Assembly (NCBI GenBank): GCA_046329815.1
Contig: JAXLTY010000001.1
Coordinates: 1-64,000 of the forward strand
Origin: JADJSS01 sp046329815
GTDB taxonomy: Bacteria; Bacteroidota; Bacteroidia; Chitinophagales; JADIYW01
Direction of reading: 5' to 3'
DNA: 64,000 nt
Shown: one piece after another, positions 9,282-18,569 of the stretch
Position numbering within the stretch: the stretch's first letter is position 1
Layout of the letters: every line of letters begins with the position of its first letter
Notes under the pieces: generated by a model
What the model was told of the DNA's origin: nothing
Database searches by the model: none
The model's input: the letters and a program-made list of their open reading frames with translations, nothing else
Position numbers and translations under genes: made by a program

Positions 9282-9848
9282 ATGACAAAGAAATTTCTTA
9301 TAGCAGCATCATTGATTGCTACTCTTTTTACTATAAGTTGTAAAAAAGAGCCGGCAGCACCAGTGAATGAAGAAGAACAAATTAATCACTTAGAGTTAAT
9401 ACTTAGAACTGCTGGAACAAATATTTATGACACGTTTATTTTTAATGACCCAGATGGAATTGGTGGAATAGCAGCATCTGTGGATAGTATTATTATTGAC
9501 AAAGATTCTGTATTTATTGCACAGTTAATCTTGAAAAATACCATTGCAAATCCAGAAGAAATAATAAATGAAGAGATAGAAACTGAAGCTAGTGCACATC
9601 AATTTTTCTATACAAGTAGTCCAACTACATTATTAAGAAATTTCAGTTATTTAGATACAGACACCAACGATAAACCATTAGGATTAAAATTCCAATTTGA
9701 TGCCAGAGGTTCGAGTTATACAGGTAATCTAAAAATTACACTTCGACACGAACCTAACAAATCTGCTACTGGTGTAGATACCGGTGATATTACCAATGCA
9801 GACGGCGAAACAGATATCGAAGTGAATTTCCCGGTTCGGCTTTACTAA
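9282..9848 (+). CDS. surface/periplasmic lipoprotein paired with the TonB receptor
   Basis: 188 residues with a lipoprotein signal ending in TISC (Cys about residue 20) and a following KKE linker. The body is beta-rich, with an acidic segment ending EASAHQFFYTSSP. I recognise this arrangement (EE-rich, HQFF) as that of small lipoproteins often encoded directly beside TonB receptors; databases tend to give them uninformative names. The lipoprotein may cap or load the receptor at 6917-9244. The function is unproven. Confidence 0.75.
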   Translation: MTKKFLIAASLIATLFTISCKKEPAAPVNEEEQINHLELILRTAGTNIYDTFIFNDPDGIGGIAASVDSIIIDKDSVFIAQLILKNTIANPEEIINEEIETEASAHQFFYTSSPTTLLRNFSYLDTDTNDKPLGLKFQFDARGSSYTGNLKITLRHEPNKSATGVDTGDITNADGETDIEVNFPVRLY

Positions 9849-9928
9849 TTCGCTGATAAAGAAGCGCTTTTTATGAACAAATCAAAATTAATGTGATTAA
9901 AGTGTAATAATTTTGGGTTTCTTTCTAC

Positions 9929-9936
9929 TAATTTTG
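9929..9936 (+). promoter_or_regulatory. -7 element for the M13 peptidase gene
   Basis: TAATTTTG fits TAnnTTTG and lies 22 bases before the ATG at 9959. No good -33 TTTG is visible at 19-21 bases upstream. Confidence 0.45.
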
Positions 9937-9958
9937 CAACAAAATTATTTAGTAAAAA

Positions 9959-12007
9959 ATGAGCAATAAAAAACTATGGATTCCAATATTGTTGGTTGGA
10001 ATCTCTACAGGTGTTTTTGGACAAAACAAGCCTGCTACAACAAAACCGGCTCCTAAAGATTTTATAGACAAAAATCTTTTCAGCAAGGAAGTCAAACCAA
10101 CTGAAGATTTCTTTGATTACATCAACGCAACCTGGATCGCAAAAAATCCAATCGCACCGGACAAAACATCTTGGGGCATGTTTGATGTATTACAGGAAAA
10201 AAGCAGAAACGCTATTAAAAAAATCTTGACGACTGCTGCAGCTGCAACTAATGCACCAAAAGGTTCTAACAAACAAATCTTAGGCGATTTTTACAAAAGT
10301 GCAATGGATACCAACTATATCAACAAAGTTGGCATCACTGCTGTAGATAGCTGGTTGAAACAAATTGAAAACGTTAAATCAAATGCTGATTTCTATTCTT
10401 TTATTTCTAAAACAGGTTTGCGCGATTTAACAACACCAATTGGTTACTACGTGGATGTGGATGCAAAAAACACTACACGTTATATTTTATATGTTAATCA
10501 AGGCGGTTTAGGTTTACCAGACAGAGATTTTTATTTCCGTACTGATGAGAAATCTAAAAAAACATTGGAAGAATACAAAAAGTATGTAACTAAAATATTT
10601 GCTTTATCGAAATTCGAAAAAAATATTTCACCGGAACAACATATGAAAAACGTGTTGGAAGTTGAAACTGCATTAGCAACTGTTTCTTCTTCTCGTGTTG
10701 AATTGCGCGATCCGGAAGCAAATTACAATCTATATACAATTGATAAATTAAAAGCTGATTTTAAAGACATCGACTGGACAGCGTTTTTTAAAGAAATGAA
10801 TGTTGATCCGAAAGAAGTAGTGGTTGGACAAGTGAAATTCTTCCACGGCTTAGACAGTTTAAGAATGGCGATTCCGAACGATAAATGGAAATCTTATTTA
10901 GCGTTTGAATTTATCAACAGCACATCCAGGTATTTAAGCGATGAGTTTGTGGATGCTCGTTTTGATTTCTTCGGAAAAGTGTTAAGCGGCGCTAAAGTAA
11001 AAGAACCACGCTGGAAACGCGTTTCAGGCGTCGCAGAAAATTACTTGCGTGATATCATTGGTCAGGAATATGTAAAAACAAACTTTCCTCCACAAGCAAA
11101 AACGCGTGCGTTGGTGTTAGTCAACAATATCAAAGCATCTCTTGCAGACAGAATCAACCAGTTAACCTGGATGGGCGCTGAAACTAAAGCAAAAGCATTA
11201 GATAAATTACAAAAGATCGATGTAAAAATTGGTTATCCTGACAAATGGTGGACATACGAAAATTTAGACATCAAACGTCAGGCATACGTTTTAAATTATT
11301 TGAATTGCGCTGCGAATGAAAATATGCGTGTATTAGCTCGCTTGAAAAAAGATAAAATAGACCGTTCTGAATGGGGCATGGGTCCGCAAACAGTGAACGC
11401 TTACTACAACCCTACTATGAATGAGATCGTGTTTCCTGCTGCAATCTTGCAACCGCCTTTCTTCTACATGAATGGTGATGATGCAATCAACTACGGCGGA
11501 ATCGGTATGGTGATTGGTCACGAAATTACACATGGTTTTGACGACCAAGGCAGCCAGTTTGATGGCGATGGCAACATGAAAAACTGGTGGACAGATGAAG
11601 ACAAAAAAGCATACAATGCTTTAACCGATAAATTTGTACAACAATACAATGGTTTTGAAATTGACAGTTTACATGTAAACGGCGAATTGACACAAGGTGA
11701 AAACATCGCCGACTTAGGTGGTATGATCATCGCGTTCAATGCGTTCAAAAAAGCAAATCCGGACAATACAAAACTGATCAACGGATTAACACCTGAACAA
11801 CGTTTCTTCATCAACTATGCTATCATCTGGCGCGACCACATGCGTCCTGAAGCAATGAGAAACCAGATTTTAACGAACGAACACTCACCTGCCAAGTTCC
11901 GTGTGAATGGTGTTTTAGGCAACTTGCCTCAATTCCATCAGGCATTTAATGTTAAACCAGGCGATAAAATGTATTTCCCTGAAGATAAAAGAGAAACCAT
12001 GTGGTAA
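9959..12007 (+). CDS. M13-family zinc metallopeptidase (neprilysin/PepO type)
   Basis: 682 residues with a signal peptide ending at TGVFGQ, so it is exported. The N-terminal M13 cap domain (about 40-430) is followed by the catalytic domain: VNAYYNPTMNEIVFPA, zinc motif HEITH at residues 521-525, and third-ligand region GENIADLGG. M13 enzymes cut short peptides of up to about 40 residues. Length and motif order are normal. The end (ETMW) keeps the C-terminal Trp of the family but not the usual Cys. It is probably transcribed alone, with a promoter element at 9929 and a terminator at 12033. Confidence 0.93.
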   Translation: MSNKKLWIPILLVGISTGVFGQNKPATTKPAPKDFIDKNLFSKEVKPTEDFFDYINATWIAKNPIAPDKTSWGMFDVLQEKSRNAIKKILTTAAAATNAPKGSNKQILGDFYKSAMDTNYINKVGITAVDSWLKQIENVKSNADFYSFISKTGLRDLTTPIGYYVDVDAKNTTRYILYVNQGGLGLPDRDFYFRTDEKSKKTLEEYKKYVTKIFALSKFEKNISPEQHMKNVLEVETALATVSSSRVELRDPEANYNLYTIDKLKADFKDIDWTAFFKEMNVDPKEVVVGQVKFFHGLDSLRMAIPNDKWKSYLAFEFINSTSRYLSDEFVDARFDFFGKVLSGAKVKEPRWKRVSGVAENYLRDIIGQEYVKTNFPPQAKTRALVLVNNIKASLADRINQLTWMGAETKAKALDKLQKIDVKIGYPDKWWTYENLDIKRQAYVLNYLNCAANENMRVLARLKKDKIDRSEWGMGPQTVNAYYNPTMNEIVFPAAILQPPFFYMNGDDAINYGGIGMVIGHEITHGFDDQGSQFDGDGNMKNWWTDEDKKAYNALTDKFVQQYNGFEIDSLHVNGELTQGENIADLGGMIIAFNAFKKANPDNTKLINGLTPEQRFFINYAIIWRDHMRPEAMRNQILTNEHSPAKFRVNGVLGNLPQFHQAFNVKPGDKMYFPEDKRETMW

Positions 12008-12032
12008 TAACCACTCACCTTTCTGAACTAAC

Positions 12033-12062
12033 AAAAGCCATCCGAATACGGATGGCTTTTTT
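12033..12062 (+). terminator. terminator after the M13 peptidase
   Basis: Arms AAAAGCCATCCG (12033-12044) and CGGATGGCTTTT (12049-12060) around an AATA loop, followed by T residues. Confidence 0.85.
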
Positions 12063-12200
12063 GTTAAAAATTTTAAATTTTTACGAATCAGGCAACAAAT
12101 TCAAACAATTAACGTTAAAAATACATACCAATAAACAATTAGTTATTTATAACCATTATTTTTAAATAAGCGATTAACTTCACCTTTAAATATAAATAAT

Positions 12201-12566
12201 ATGAAACACATTCTTTTAGCTTTTGCCTTTATGGTAGCTGTTGCGGCAAAGGCACAAACTACAGCAACATCCGACGACAATACGGCAGAAGCAACAGCCA
12301 CTCAAAGCCAAATTACGACAAGCACGACGCAGGAAGACAACAGGTATTCGAATTTGGTGGAATTCAATTATTATATCAAGAATAGCAAACTGCACCAGTT
12401 TAAGAATGGTCAGTTAAGAGCGGTAAAAATTCCGGTGAAATTTAAGAATAACTCTGTCCTATCGCCTTTAGGTATATTAAAAACAAGCGATGGCATGACA
12501 GCTCAACTGAAAAATGGTGACAGCGTTGACAAAGACGGCATCGTTACCAAATACAAAAAACAGTAA
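12201..12566 (+). CDS. small exported protein, possibly DUF6799-like
   Basis: 121 residues. A signal peptide (MKHILLAFAFMVAVAAKAQ) is followed by a Thr/Ala/Asp-rich low-complexity stretch to about residue 50. A short conserved-looking end then has DG/NG turns (SDGMTAQLKNGDSVDKDGIV), a pattern like the DUF6799 repeat. I cannot assign a function. It stands alone between two terminators (12033 and 12592). Confidence 0.6.
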   Translation: MKHILLAFAFMVAVAAKAQTTATSDDNTAEATATQSQITTSTTQEDNRYSNLVEFNYYIKNSKLHQFKNGQLRAVKIPVKFKNNSVLSPLGILKTSDGMTAQLKNGDSVDKDGIVTKYKKQ

Positions 12567-12591
12567 TTTATTACCAAACATAAACAAATAT

Positions 12592-12626
12592 AAAACGCTG
12601 ACAATTAAATTTGTCAGCGTTTTTGC
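12592..12626 (+). terminator. terminator after the small exported protein
   Basis: Arms AAAACGCTGACAA (12592-12604) and TTGTCAGCGTTTT (12611-12623) with a T-rich tail. It could also stop leftward transcription from 12646. Confidence 0.85.
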
Positions 12627-12645
12627 TTTTATGTTGCTGTTTCTC

Positions 12646-12864
12646 CTACACAATGCCATTCTCAAATAAGCTTTTCAAAACGACCAGACTTTCATCCATA
12701 TCTTTCGGAAAATTCTTTTCCGCTAACGGAATGAATATATTCAACAGATATTTCAGCGTACCTTTATTGATCAATGCTACTTTGGCCTGATTATCTGATA
12801 ATGCTTCTGTTTCCATGATGACATCAGCAGCCATTTTCATTCGTCTTACAAAACGAATTTGCAT
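12646..12864 (-). CDS. small hypothetical protein
   Basis: 72 residues from the ATG at 12864; the frame continues upstream to 12918 but would then overlap the divergent antiporter gene. The sequence looks helical and soluble, with an acidic end (AEKNFPKDMDESLVVL). No family is recognised. It fills an otherwise empty 270-base gap and is backed by the hairpin at 12592-12626, which is the only support beyond its open frame. Confidence 0.35.
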   Translation of the reverse strand: MQIRFVRRMKMAADVIMETEALSDNQAKVALINKGTLKYLLNIFIPLAEKNFPKDMDESLVVLKSLFENGIV

Positions 12865-12898
12865 TTGAATTGTTATATTGTGCTGAAAAAACAGACGT

Positions 12899-14071
12899 AT
12901 GTCCATCGCCATTATCATTATCGTTTGTACGTTACTGCTTACCGCTTATATCTTTGATCTTACATCATCTAAAACTAAAATACCATCCGTTATTTTATTG
13001 CTGATTCTCGGCTGGAGCGCACGATGCTTGTCTGATTTTTTCTCTGTCAGCGTTCCGGATCTGTCGCCTTTATTGTCTGTTTTTGGTACTATCGGCTTGA
13101 TATTAATCGTCTTGGAAGGCTCGCTTGAACTGGAACTAAAAAGCGATAAATTTGCTATGATCAAAAAATCGTTTTGGGTATCCATACTACCTTTATTTGC
13201 CATGGCATTCTTGTTATCCTTTTTATTTAGTTATTATGGCAACTTCAATTTTAAAGACAGTTTAACAAATGCTATTCCGTTCTGCGTAATCAGCAGCGCC
13301 ATAGCTATACCGAGCGTAAAACTATTGAATGCATATAACAAGGAATTCGTCATTTATGAAAGCAGTTTTTCAGACATCATCGGCGTTACCTTTTTTAATT
13401 TTGTCGCGCTGAATGAAACGTTCGGCTTACATGCGTTTGGAAATTTCTTTATGGAACTGGCTATTATTGCGGTAATATCTTTTATAGCAACCATTGCTCT
13501 GGCTTTCCTGTTAACCAAAATAGAACATCATACGAAGTTCGCTCCTATCATTTTAGGTGTGATTCTAATTTATGCTGTTTCTAAAGTATATCATTTGCCC
13601 GGATTGATCTTTATCTTGGTGTTTGGTTTATTTCTAGGCAATCTCGATGAGCTGCGCCATGTAAAATGGATAGAAAAACTGAAACCGGCAGAACTCGACC
13701 TGGAAGTGCATAAATTTAAAGAACTCACTACCGAAGCTACGTTCCTGGTGCGTTCGGTATTCTTTTTATTGTTTGGCTATTTAATTAAAACCAACGAACT
13801 GCTGAATACAGATACTATGATCTGGTCACTTATCATTGTAGCAGGAGTTTTAACGTTACGCGCACTCTTCTTAAAATTATCGAAACTGCCGTTAAATCCG
13901 CTGTTGTTCATCGCGCCAAGAGGTTTGATCAGTGTGTTGCTGTTCTTATCCATTAAAAAAGAACATTCCATTTCAATTGTCAATAATTCTTTATTGATAC
14001 AAATCATTGTACTTACGGCTGTTATTATGATGCTTGGATTGATGGCTTACAGGAAAGAAGAAGTTTCGTAA
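12899..14071 (+). CDS. monovalent cation/proton antiporter, CPA family
   Basis: 390 residues, about 12 hydrophobic segments and almost no soluble domain, matching the membrane core of Na+(K+)/H+ exchangers. Family-like features are the GTIGLILIVLEGSLELE stretch in the first half, the acidic pair region YESSFSDIIG, and APRGLISVLLF near the end, which matches the conserved RG of CPA proteins. It would exchange cations for protons across the inner membrane. It has no TrkA-type regulatory domain. It is followed by the carboxylase gene after 85 bases. Ion specificity cannot be read from sequence. Confidence 0.85.
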   Translation: MSIAIIIIVCTLLLTAYIFDLTSSKTKIPSVILLLILGWSARCLSDFFSVSVPDLSPLLSVFGTIGLILIVLEGSLELELKSDKFAMIKKSFWVSILPLFAMAFLLSFLFSYYGNFNFKDSLTNAIPFCVISSAIAIPSVKLLNAYNKEFVIYESSFSDIIGVTFFNFVALNETFGLHAFGNFFMELAIIAVISFIATIALAFLLTKIEHHTKFAPIILGVILIYAVSKVYHLPGLIFILVFGLFLGNLDELRHVKWIEKLKPAELDLEVHKFKELTTEATFLVRSVFFLLFGYLIKTNELLNTDTMIWSLIIVAGVLTLRALFLKLSKLPLNPLLFIAPRGLISVLLFLSIKKEHSISIVNNSLLIQIIVLTAVIMMLGLMAYRKEEVS

Positions 14072-14156
14072 ACATAGAGTTATTGACCATCTTTTAAAAC
14101 AGATACTCATTAATCAAACTTTTGGCAAATACCGTTTATCTTCTTACTTTTACAGC

Positions 14157-15779
14157 ATGACAGATATCGATTTCAACCTGAATGAAGACAACATGCGCCT
14201 AGCTGTTGATGAATTGAAAAATAAACTGCAAAAGATATATCTCGGCGGCGGACAAAAAAAGATAGATTCCGAACACAAAAAAGGAAAACTGACCGCTCGC
14301 GAGCGCATCGAATATCTTACTGATAAAAATACCGACTTTATAGAAATCGGTGCTATTGCCGGCGATGAAATGTATCAGGATGTAGGTGGTTGTCCGTCTG
14401 GTGGTGTGGTTGCCGGTATCGGTTATGTTTCCGGCAGACAATGCATGATCGTTGCTAACGATGCTACCGTAAAAGCAGGCGCATGGTTTCCGATTGCAGG
14501 CAAAAAGAATTTGCGCGCGCAGGAAATCGCGATGGAAAACCGCTTGCCGGTTATCTATTTGGTTGACAGCGCAGGCGTATATTTACCGATGCAGGACGAA
14601 ATATTTCCGGACAAGGAAAATTTCGGTCGTATTTTCCGCAACAACGCGAAGATGTCAGGAATGGGCATTCCGCAAATTGCAGCCATTATGGGCAGTTGTG
14701 TGGCAGGCGGTGCCTATTTGCCTATCATGAGCGATGAAAGCATCATCGTAGAAGGAACAGGTAGCATCTTTTTGGCTGGTCCGTATTTAGTAAAATCTGC
14801 TATCGGTGAAACTGTAGATAAAGAAACGCTTGGCGGAGCGGAAACACAGACAGCACTCAGCGGTGTTTGCGATTACAAAGTAAGAGACGACAAAGAAGCA
14901 TTAGATACGATTAAAAAACTAATCAATAAATACGGCAAATTTGAAACTGCAGGTTTTGACAGGATCAAACCAAAGAAACCAAAAGCTGCCGAAAAAGAAA
15001 TTTACGGTATCTTCTCTACGACCAAACCGTATGATGTACGTGAAATCATTAAACGCATCGTTGATGATTCTGAAATTACCGAATACAAAGAAGATTATGG
15101 TCAAACCATTGTTACTGCTTATGCGCGCATCGATGGCTGGAGTGTTGGCATTGTTGCCAATCAGCGTTCTGTGGTAAAAAGCAAAAAAGGCGAAGTACAG
15201 ATCGGTGGTGTTATCTATTCTGATTCTGCTGATAAAGCGGCACGTTTTATTCTATTGTGCAACCAAAAGAAAATTCCACTATTATTTATGCAAGATGTTA
15301 CTGGTTTCATGGTTGGTTCGCGCAGCGAGCATGGCGGTATCATCAAAGATGGTGCAAAATTAGTGAATGCAGTTTCTAATTCAACCGTTCCTAAATTTAC
15401 TATTATTACCGGGAATTCATACGGTGCAGGCAACTACGCGATGTGTGGTAAAGCATACGATCCGAGACTGATAGTAGCATGGCCGACTGCAAAAATAGCT
15501 GTAATGGGTGGCGCTCAGGCAGCAAATACAATACTACAAATGCAAATGGGTGGTTTGGAAGCGAAAGGAATTGAAATGCCGGAAGACGAAAAAGTAAAAA
15601 CATTAAAAGCAATTAAAGAACATTACGATAAAACAACCACTGCTTACTTTGCCGCTGCAAGATTATGGGTAGATGCTGTGATCGATCCGCTGGAAACCAG
15701 AAAATGGATATCGGTAGGTATTGAAGCAGCAAACAATGCACCTGTAGAGAAATTCAATGTCGGCGTTTTTCAAACTTAG
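14157..15779 (+). CDS. acyl-CoA carboxylase beta (carboxyltransferase) subunit
   Basis: 540 residues, the full length of the biotin-dependent carboxyltransferase family. It has two crotonase-like halves: a first with KLTARERIEYL and GSCVAGGAYLPIMSDE, and a second with FMQDVTGFMVG and GNSYGAGNYAMCGKAYDPR. It transfers carboxyl from biotin to an acyl-CoA. The GNSYGAGNYAMCG/AYDPR pattern is closer to methylcrotonyl-CoA carboxylase (leucine catabolism) than to propionyl-CoA carboxylase, but substrate is not certain. No biotin carboxylase subunit lies nearby in this window. Confidence 0.92.
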   Translation: MTDIDFNLNEDNMRLAVDELKNKLQKIYLGGGQKKIDSEHKKGKLTARERIEYLTDKNTDFIEIGAIAGDEMYQDVGGCPSGGVVAGIGYVSGRQCMIVANDATVKAGAWFPIAGKKNLRAQEIAMENRLPVIYLVDSAGVYLPMQDEIFPDKENFGRIFRNNAKMSGMGIPQIAAIMGSCVAGGAYLPIMSDESIIVEGTGSIFLAGPYLVKSAIGETVDKETLGGAETQTALSGVCDYKVRDDKEALDTIKKLINKYGKFETAGFDRIKPKKPKAAEKEIYGIFSTTKPYDVREIIKRIVDDSEITEYKEDYGQTIVTAYARIDGWSVGIVANQRSVVKSKKGEVQIGGVIYSDSADKAARFILLCNQKKIPLLFMQDVTGFMVGSRSEHGGIIKDGAKLVNAVSNSTVPKFTIITGNSYGAGNYAMCGKAYDPRLIVAWPTAKIAVMGGAQAANTILQMQMGGLEAKGIEMPEDEKVKTLKAIKEHYDKTTTAYFAAARLWVDAVIDPLETRKWISVGIEAANNAPVEKFNVGVFQT

Positions 15780-15859
15780 TATAAATCCATTAAAATAAAA
15801 TAACATTCTTCTAAACCGAAAAACGCTAATTTAGCGACACAAAAAAAATCAAGCATTCA

Positions 15860-16321
15860 ATGAAAAAATATCTATTATTATTATTGATTCCGCTAGCACT
15901 CTTTTCATGTAAAAAATCTTCAACTGATTACACTAAAATTGACCGCGAAATCATCCGAAAATATATTGCTGACAGTAGTTTAGTTGCTGATTCTACAGAA
16001 TCCGGATTGTTTTATGTAATTTCTGATTCAGGTGCTGTAAAACGTCCGAATGTCAATTCGTATCTAACCGTAAACTATAAAGGTTATTTAACGAATGGCA
16101 GAATTTTCGATCAAACAGAAGGTTCACCTATTCCATTTTTATTAAGTGGCACCATTAAAGGTTGGCAAGAAGGCATACCTTTGATACAAAAAGGCGGTAA
16201 AATAAAATTATTGATTCCATCCGCTTTAGGTTATGGTGATCAAGAAAAGATTGGTACAAAAGCAAGTATACCAGCAAATTCCGTTTTAATTTTTGATATT
16301 GAATTAGTCGATTTCATATAA
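15860..16321 (+). CDS. FKBP-type peptidyl-prolyl isomerase lipoprotein (first copy)
   Basis: 153 residues with lipoprotein signal LALFSC, so anchored in the envelope. The FKBP domain covers about 55-153: VNYKGYLTNGRIFDQT, then IKGWQEGIPLIQKGGK and LIPSALGYG, the active-site and flap signatures. It catalyses proline isomerisation to help folding of exported proteins. The next gene (8 bases on) encodes a related FKBP lipoprotein, and a GT-C membrane protein follows 6 bases later, so the three form one operon. Confidence 0.9.
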   Translation: MKKYLLLLLIPLALFSCKKSSTDYTKIDREIIRKYIADSSLVADSTESGLFYVISDSGAVKRPNVNSYLTVNYKGYLTNGRIFDQTEGSPIPFLLSGTIKGWQEGIPLIQKGGKIKLLIPSALGYGDQEKIGTKASIPANSVLIFDIELVDFI

Positions 16322-16328
16322 TGTAGTC

Positions 16329-16823
16329 ATGAAAAAATATATTTTATTACCGGTATTTGCTTTTATATTATTTTCCTGTAACAAAATCAATGAACTCACT
16401 AAAGAATCACCTTGCAGCAATCAGGCATATCGTGATTCTGTGGCTGTAGTGGATAAACTGGCTATTTTAAAATATGCAGCAGACAGCAGTATTACTTTAG
16501 ATTCTTTGCCAACCGGTTTATATTATCACATTACTTTTGTTGGAAGCGGTTCGACTTATCCGAACATCAGTTCAAAAGTATTGGTGAATTACAAAGCATA
16601 TTTATTGAACGGAACTCTGTTCAGCACTACGAATGGTATAGCAAAACAATTTACGTTAGATAAACTAATTAAAGGATGGCAAGATGGTATTCCTTTAATC
16701 AAAAAAGGTGGCAAAATAACTTTATACATACCGTCAGGACTTGGTTATGGCTGCGAAGAAAACGGAGCTGTGCCTCCAAATTCCGTGTTAATTTATAATG
16801 TCGATCTACTCGATTTTGAATAA
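16329..16823 (+). CDS. FKBP-type peptidyl-prolyl isomerase lipoprotein (second copy)
   Basis: 164 residues with lipoprotein signal FILFSC. The FKBP domain resembles that of the preceding gene (VLVNYKAYLLNGTLFSTT, IKGWQDGIPLIKKGGK, YIPSGLGYG), so the pair arose by tandem duplication. Two differences stand out: an extra Cys pair (SPCSNQ near residue 30 and GYGCEE), and replacement of the FDQ active-site box by FST. That change may lower isomerase activity and leave a chaperone role. Confidence 0.88.
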   Translation: MKKYILLPVFAFILFSCNKINELTKESPCSNQAYRDSVAVVDKLAILKYAADSSITLDSLPTGLYYHITFVGSGSTYPNISSKVLVNYKAYLLNGTLFSTTNGIAKQFTLDKLIKGWQDGIPLIKKGGKITLYIPSGLGYGCEENGAVPPNSVLIYNVDLLDFE

Positions 16824-16829
16824 CAACTC

Positions 16830-18566
16830 ATGATCAAAAAAAATGCAATAACCGATATTGGTTTCGTATTATCGGTTGCTGCTATCTGCCATTTGCTGTT
16901 TTCACAATATGGCTTCAATCCTACTGATGAAGGTTTTGTCTTGTCTGCAACCAATCGCGTACTGCATGGACAAATTCCGCATGTAGATTTTTCTTCGGTA
17001 CGACCGGTTGGCTATGCGTATTTGCATATTCCCGAATTATTATTTTCCAAAAACTACTTCTTCCAGATATCACGGTTTGTATTTTGGTTAGAACAAATAT
17101 TGATCGCGTATTTATGGTTTCGCTTTTTGCTTAAATATCTAAAAGCAAGTATTTCTATGTTGGAAGAATATGGTTTTGTTTTTTCATGCTTTATTTTTAA
17201 CGTGCATTATTTTCCTACTTCAGTTTTGCATACGATAGATGGTTTATTAATGTGCATGATCGGATTGAATCTTGTTATCGCATCTAAAAAGAAATGGAAT
17301 TTTATTGGTTTCTTTTTTATTGGTTTCGCTGCTTTATGCAAACAGAATTATTTAGTCATTTTACCGTTTGTATTATTTTTATTCGGCAGAAAGAATTTTA
17401 TTTTAAATCTTATTGCAGGTATTTTCCCAATCGCGTTTTATATAGGTTTTATTAGCTTTCACGGTGGTTTGAATGATTTAATTACACAACTCGGCGGACA
17501 CAATGAATTGATCAAAGTCGGTCTGTTGGCTTATATGCTGAATCCTTGTTTTTTAATCACTTTTATTCTCGTTTTTCTGCTTCGGTATAAACACTGGCAC
17601 AAAATGTCGCTTTTTATTTTATGGATATTAATAATCGTTTTGCTGGTAACCAATCATTATCACGGAAAATATAGTTTTATTATCATCGCTTATATTTTTG
17701 CAGAGCTCGTTATTGGTCTGTTAAAAAAATATCATTTACTGAATTTCATCAAAGATGAAGTTCCGTTAGATCTATCTAATGCTATTTTTAGAGACATTAA
17801 GATATATGACGAAAACAATAAGCAAGTAACCGATTTTAATGACAGCTACAATTATTCTATTTACAATGATGAAGATATCGTGCTTTCATTCATTACGTTG
17901 CTAATTGCATGGTCGGTTTCTATTTCAGTTGGTTATAATACACCTGCTCTTTTCATTGGCGGTTGTATGACATGGTGTATAATTAACTATAATAAACACT
18001 TCGTTAGTCAAAAGAATGAATCGCCGAAATCGCATACCATATCTAATATTATTGTAGTTCTGCTGTTGGCATCACTGCTGATTTATGTACGTACCACTAA
18101 TATTTATCGAGATGCAAAAGCGAAAGACCTTACATATCAATTAGATGGAATTGTTGACGGCGCTTGCGGTATCCGTACAAATCTAAACACGTACAAAGTA
18201 TTGGTTGAATTAAATTTATTGAAGAAGAAATATCCTGATATTATTGTAGTTCCGGATTTCACAGCATGTAATATTCTACATTCGCACAAGTCCAAAATAT
18301 TGACAGAATGGCCAAATAAAACGGAAATTCCAAATAATAAAATTTTACAAAAAGTAACTTCAAAAATTGAAAAAGATGATACTACATTAGTTTTTGCAAC
18401 TCCGATTTATCAGACTGCTTTGCTAAAAGATAGTTTTACACACTATAATCCAAGATATGGTACGGAATATAAAATTGTTTATTATCTCGTTGATAATTTT
18501 GGAGCTGTAGATAATACGAATTATTTTATCGTATTTAAAAAAGTAAAACGTCGTCCTTATTTATAA
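16830..18566 (+). CDS. GT-C-type integral-membrane glycosyltransferase-like protein
   Basis: 578 residues with about 11-12 hydrophobic helices. The first periplasmic loop carries NPTDEGFVLSATNR followed by HVDFSSVRP; an acidic pair at this place is the hallmark of GT-C enzymes that use polyprenyl-phosphate sugars (ArnT/PMT-like). The C-terminal 150 residues are soluble, probably periplasmic. It probably decorates an exported molecule. It is co-transcribed with two FKBP lipoproteins, and its end lies 3 bases from the end of the convergent ubiX-like gene. Acceptor and donor are unknown. Confidence 0.7.
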   Translation: MIKKNAITDIGFVLSVAAICHLLFSQYGFNPTDEGFVLSATNRVLHGQIPHVDFSSVRPVGYAYLHIPELLFSKNYFFQISRFVFWLEQILIAYLWFRFLLKYLKASISMLEEYGFVFSCFIFNVHYFPTSVLHTIDGLLMCMIGLNLVIASKKKWNFIGFFFIGFAALCKQNYLVILPFVLFLFGRKNFILNLIAGIFPIAFYIGFISFHGGLNDLITQLGGHNELIKVGLLAYMLNPCFLITFILVFLLRYKHWHKMSLFILWILIIVLLVTNHYHGKYSFIIIAYIFAELVIGLLKKYHLLNFIKDEVPLDLSNAIFRDIKIYDENNKQVTDFNDSYNYSIYNDEDIVLSFITLLIAWSVSISVGYNTPALFIGGCMTWCIINYNKHFVSQKNESPKSHTISNIIVVLLLASLLIYVRTTNIYRDAKAKDLTYQLDGIVDGACGIRTNLNTYKVLVELNLLKKKYPDIIVVPDFTACNILHSHKSKILTEWPNKTEIPNNKILQKVTSKIEKDDTTLVFATPIYQTALLKDSFTHYNPRYGTEYKIVYYLVDNFGAVDNTNYFIVFKKVKRRPYL

Positions 18567-18569
18567 TCG

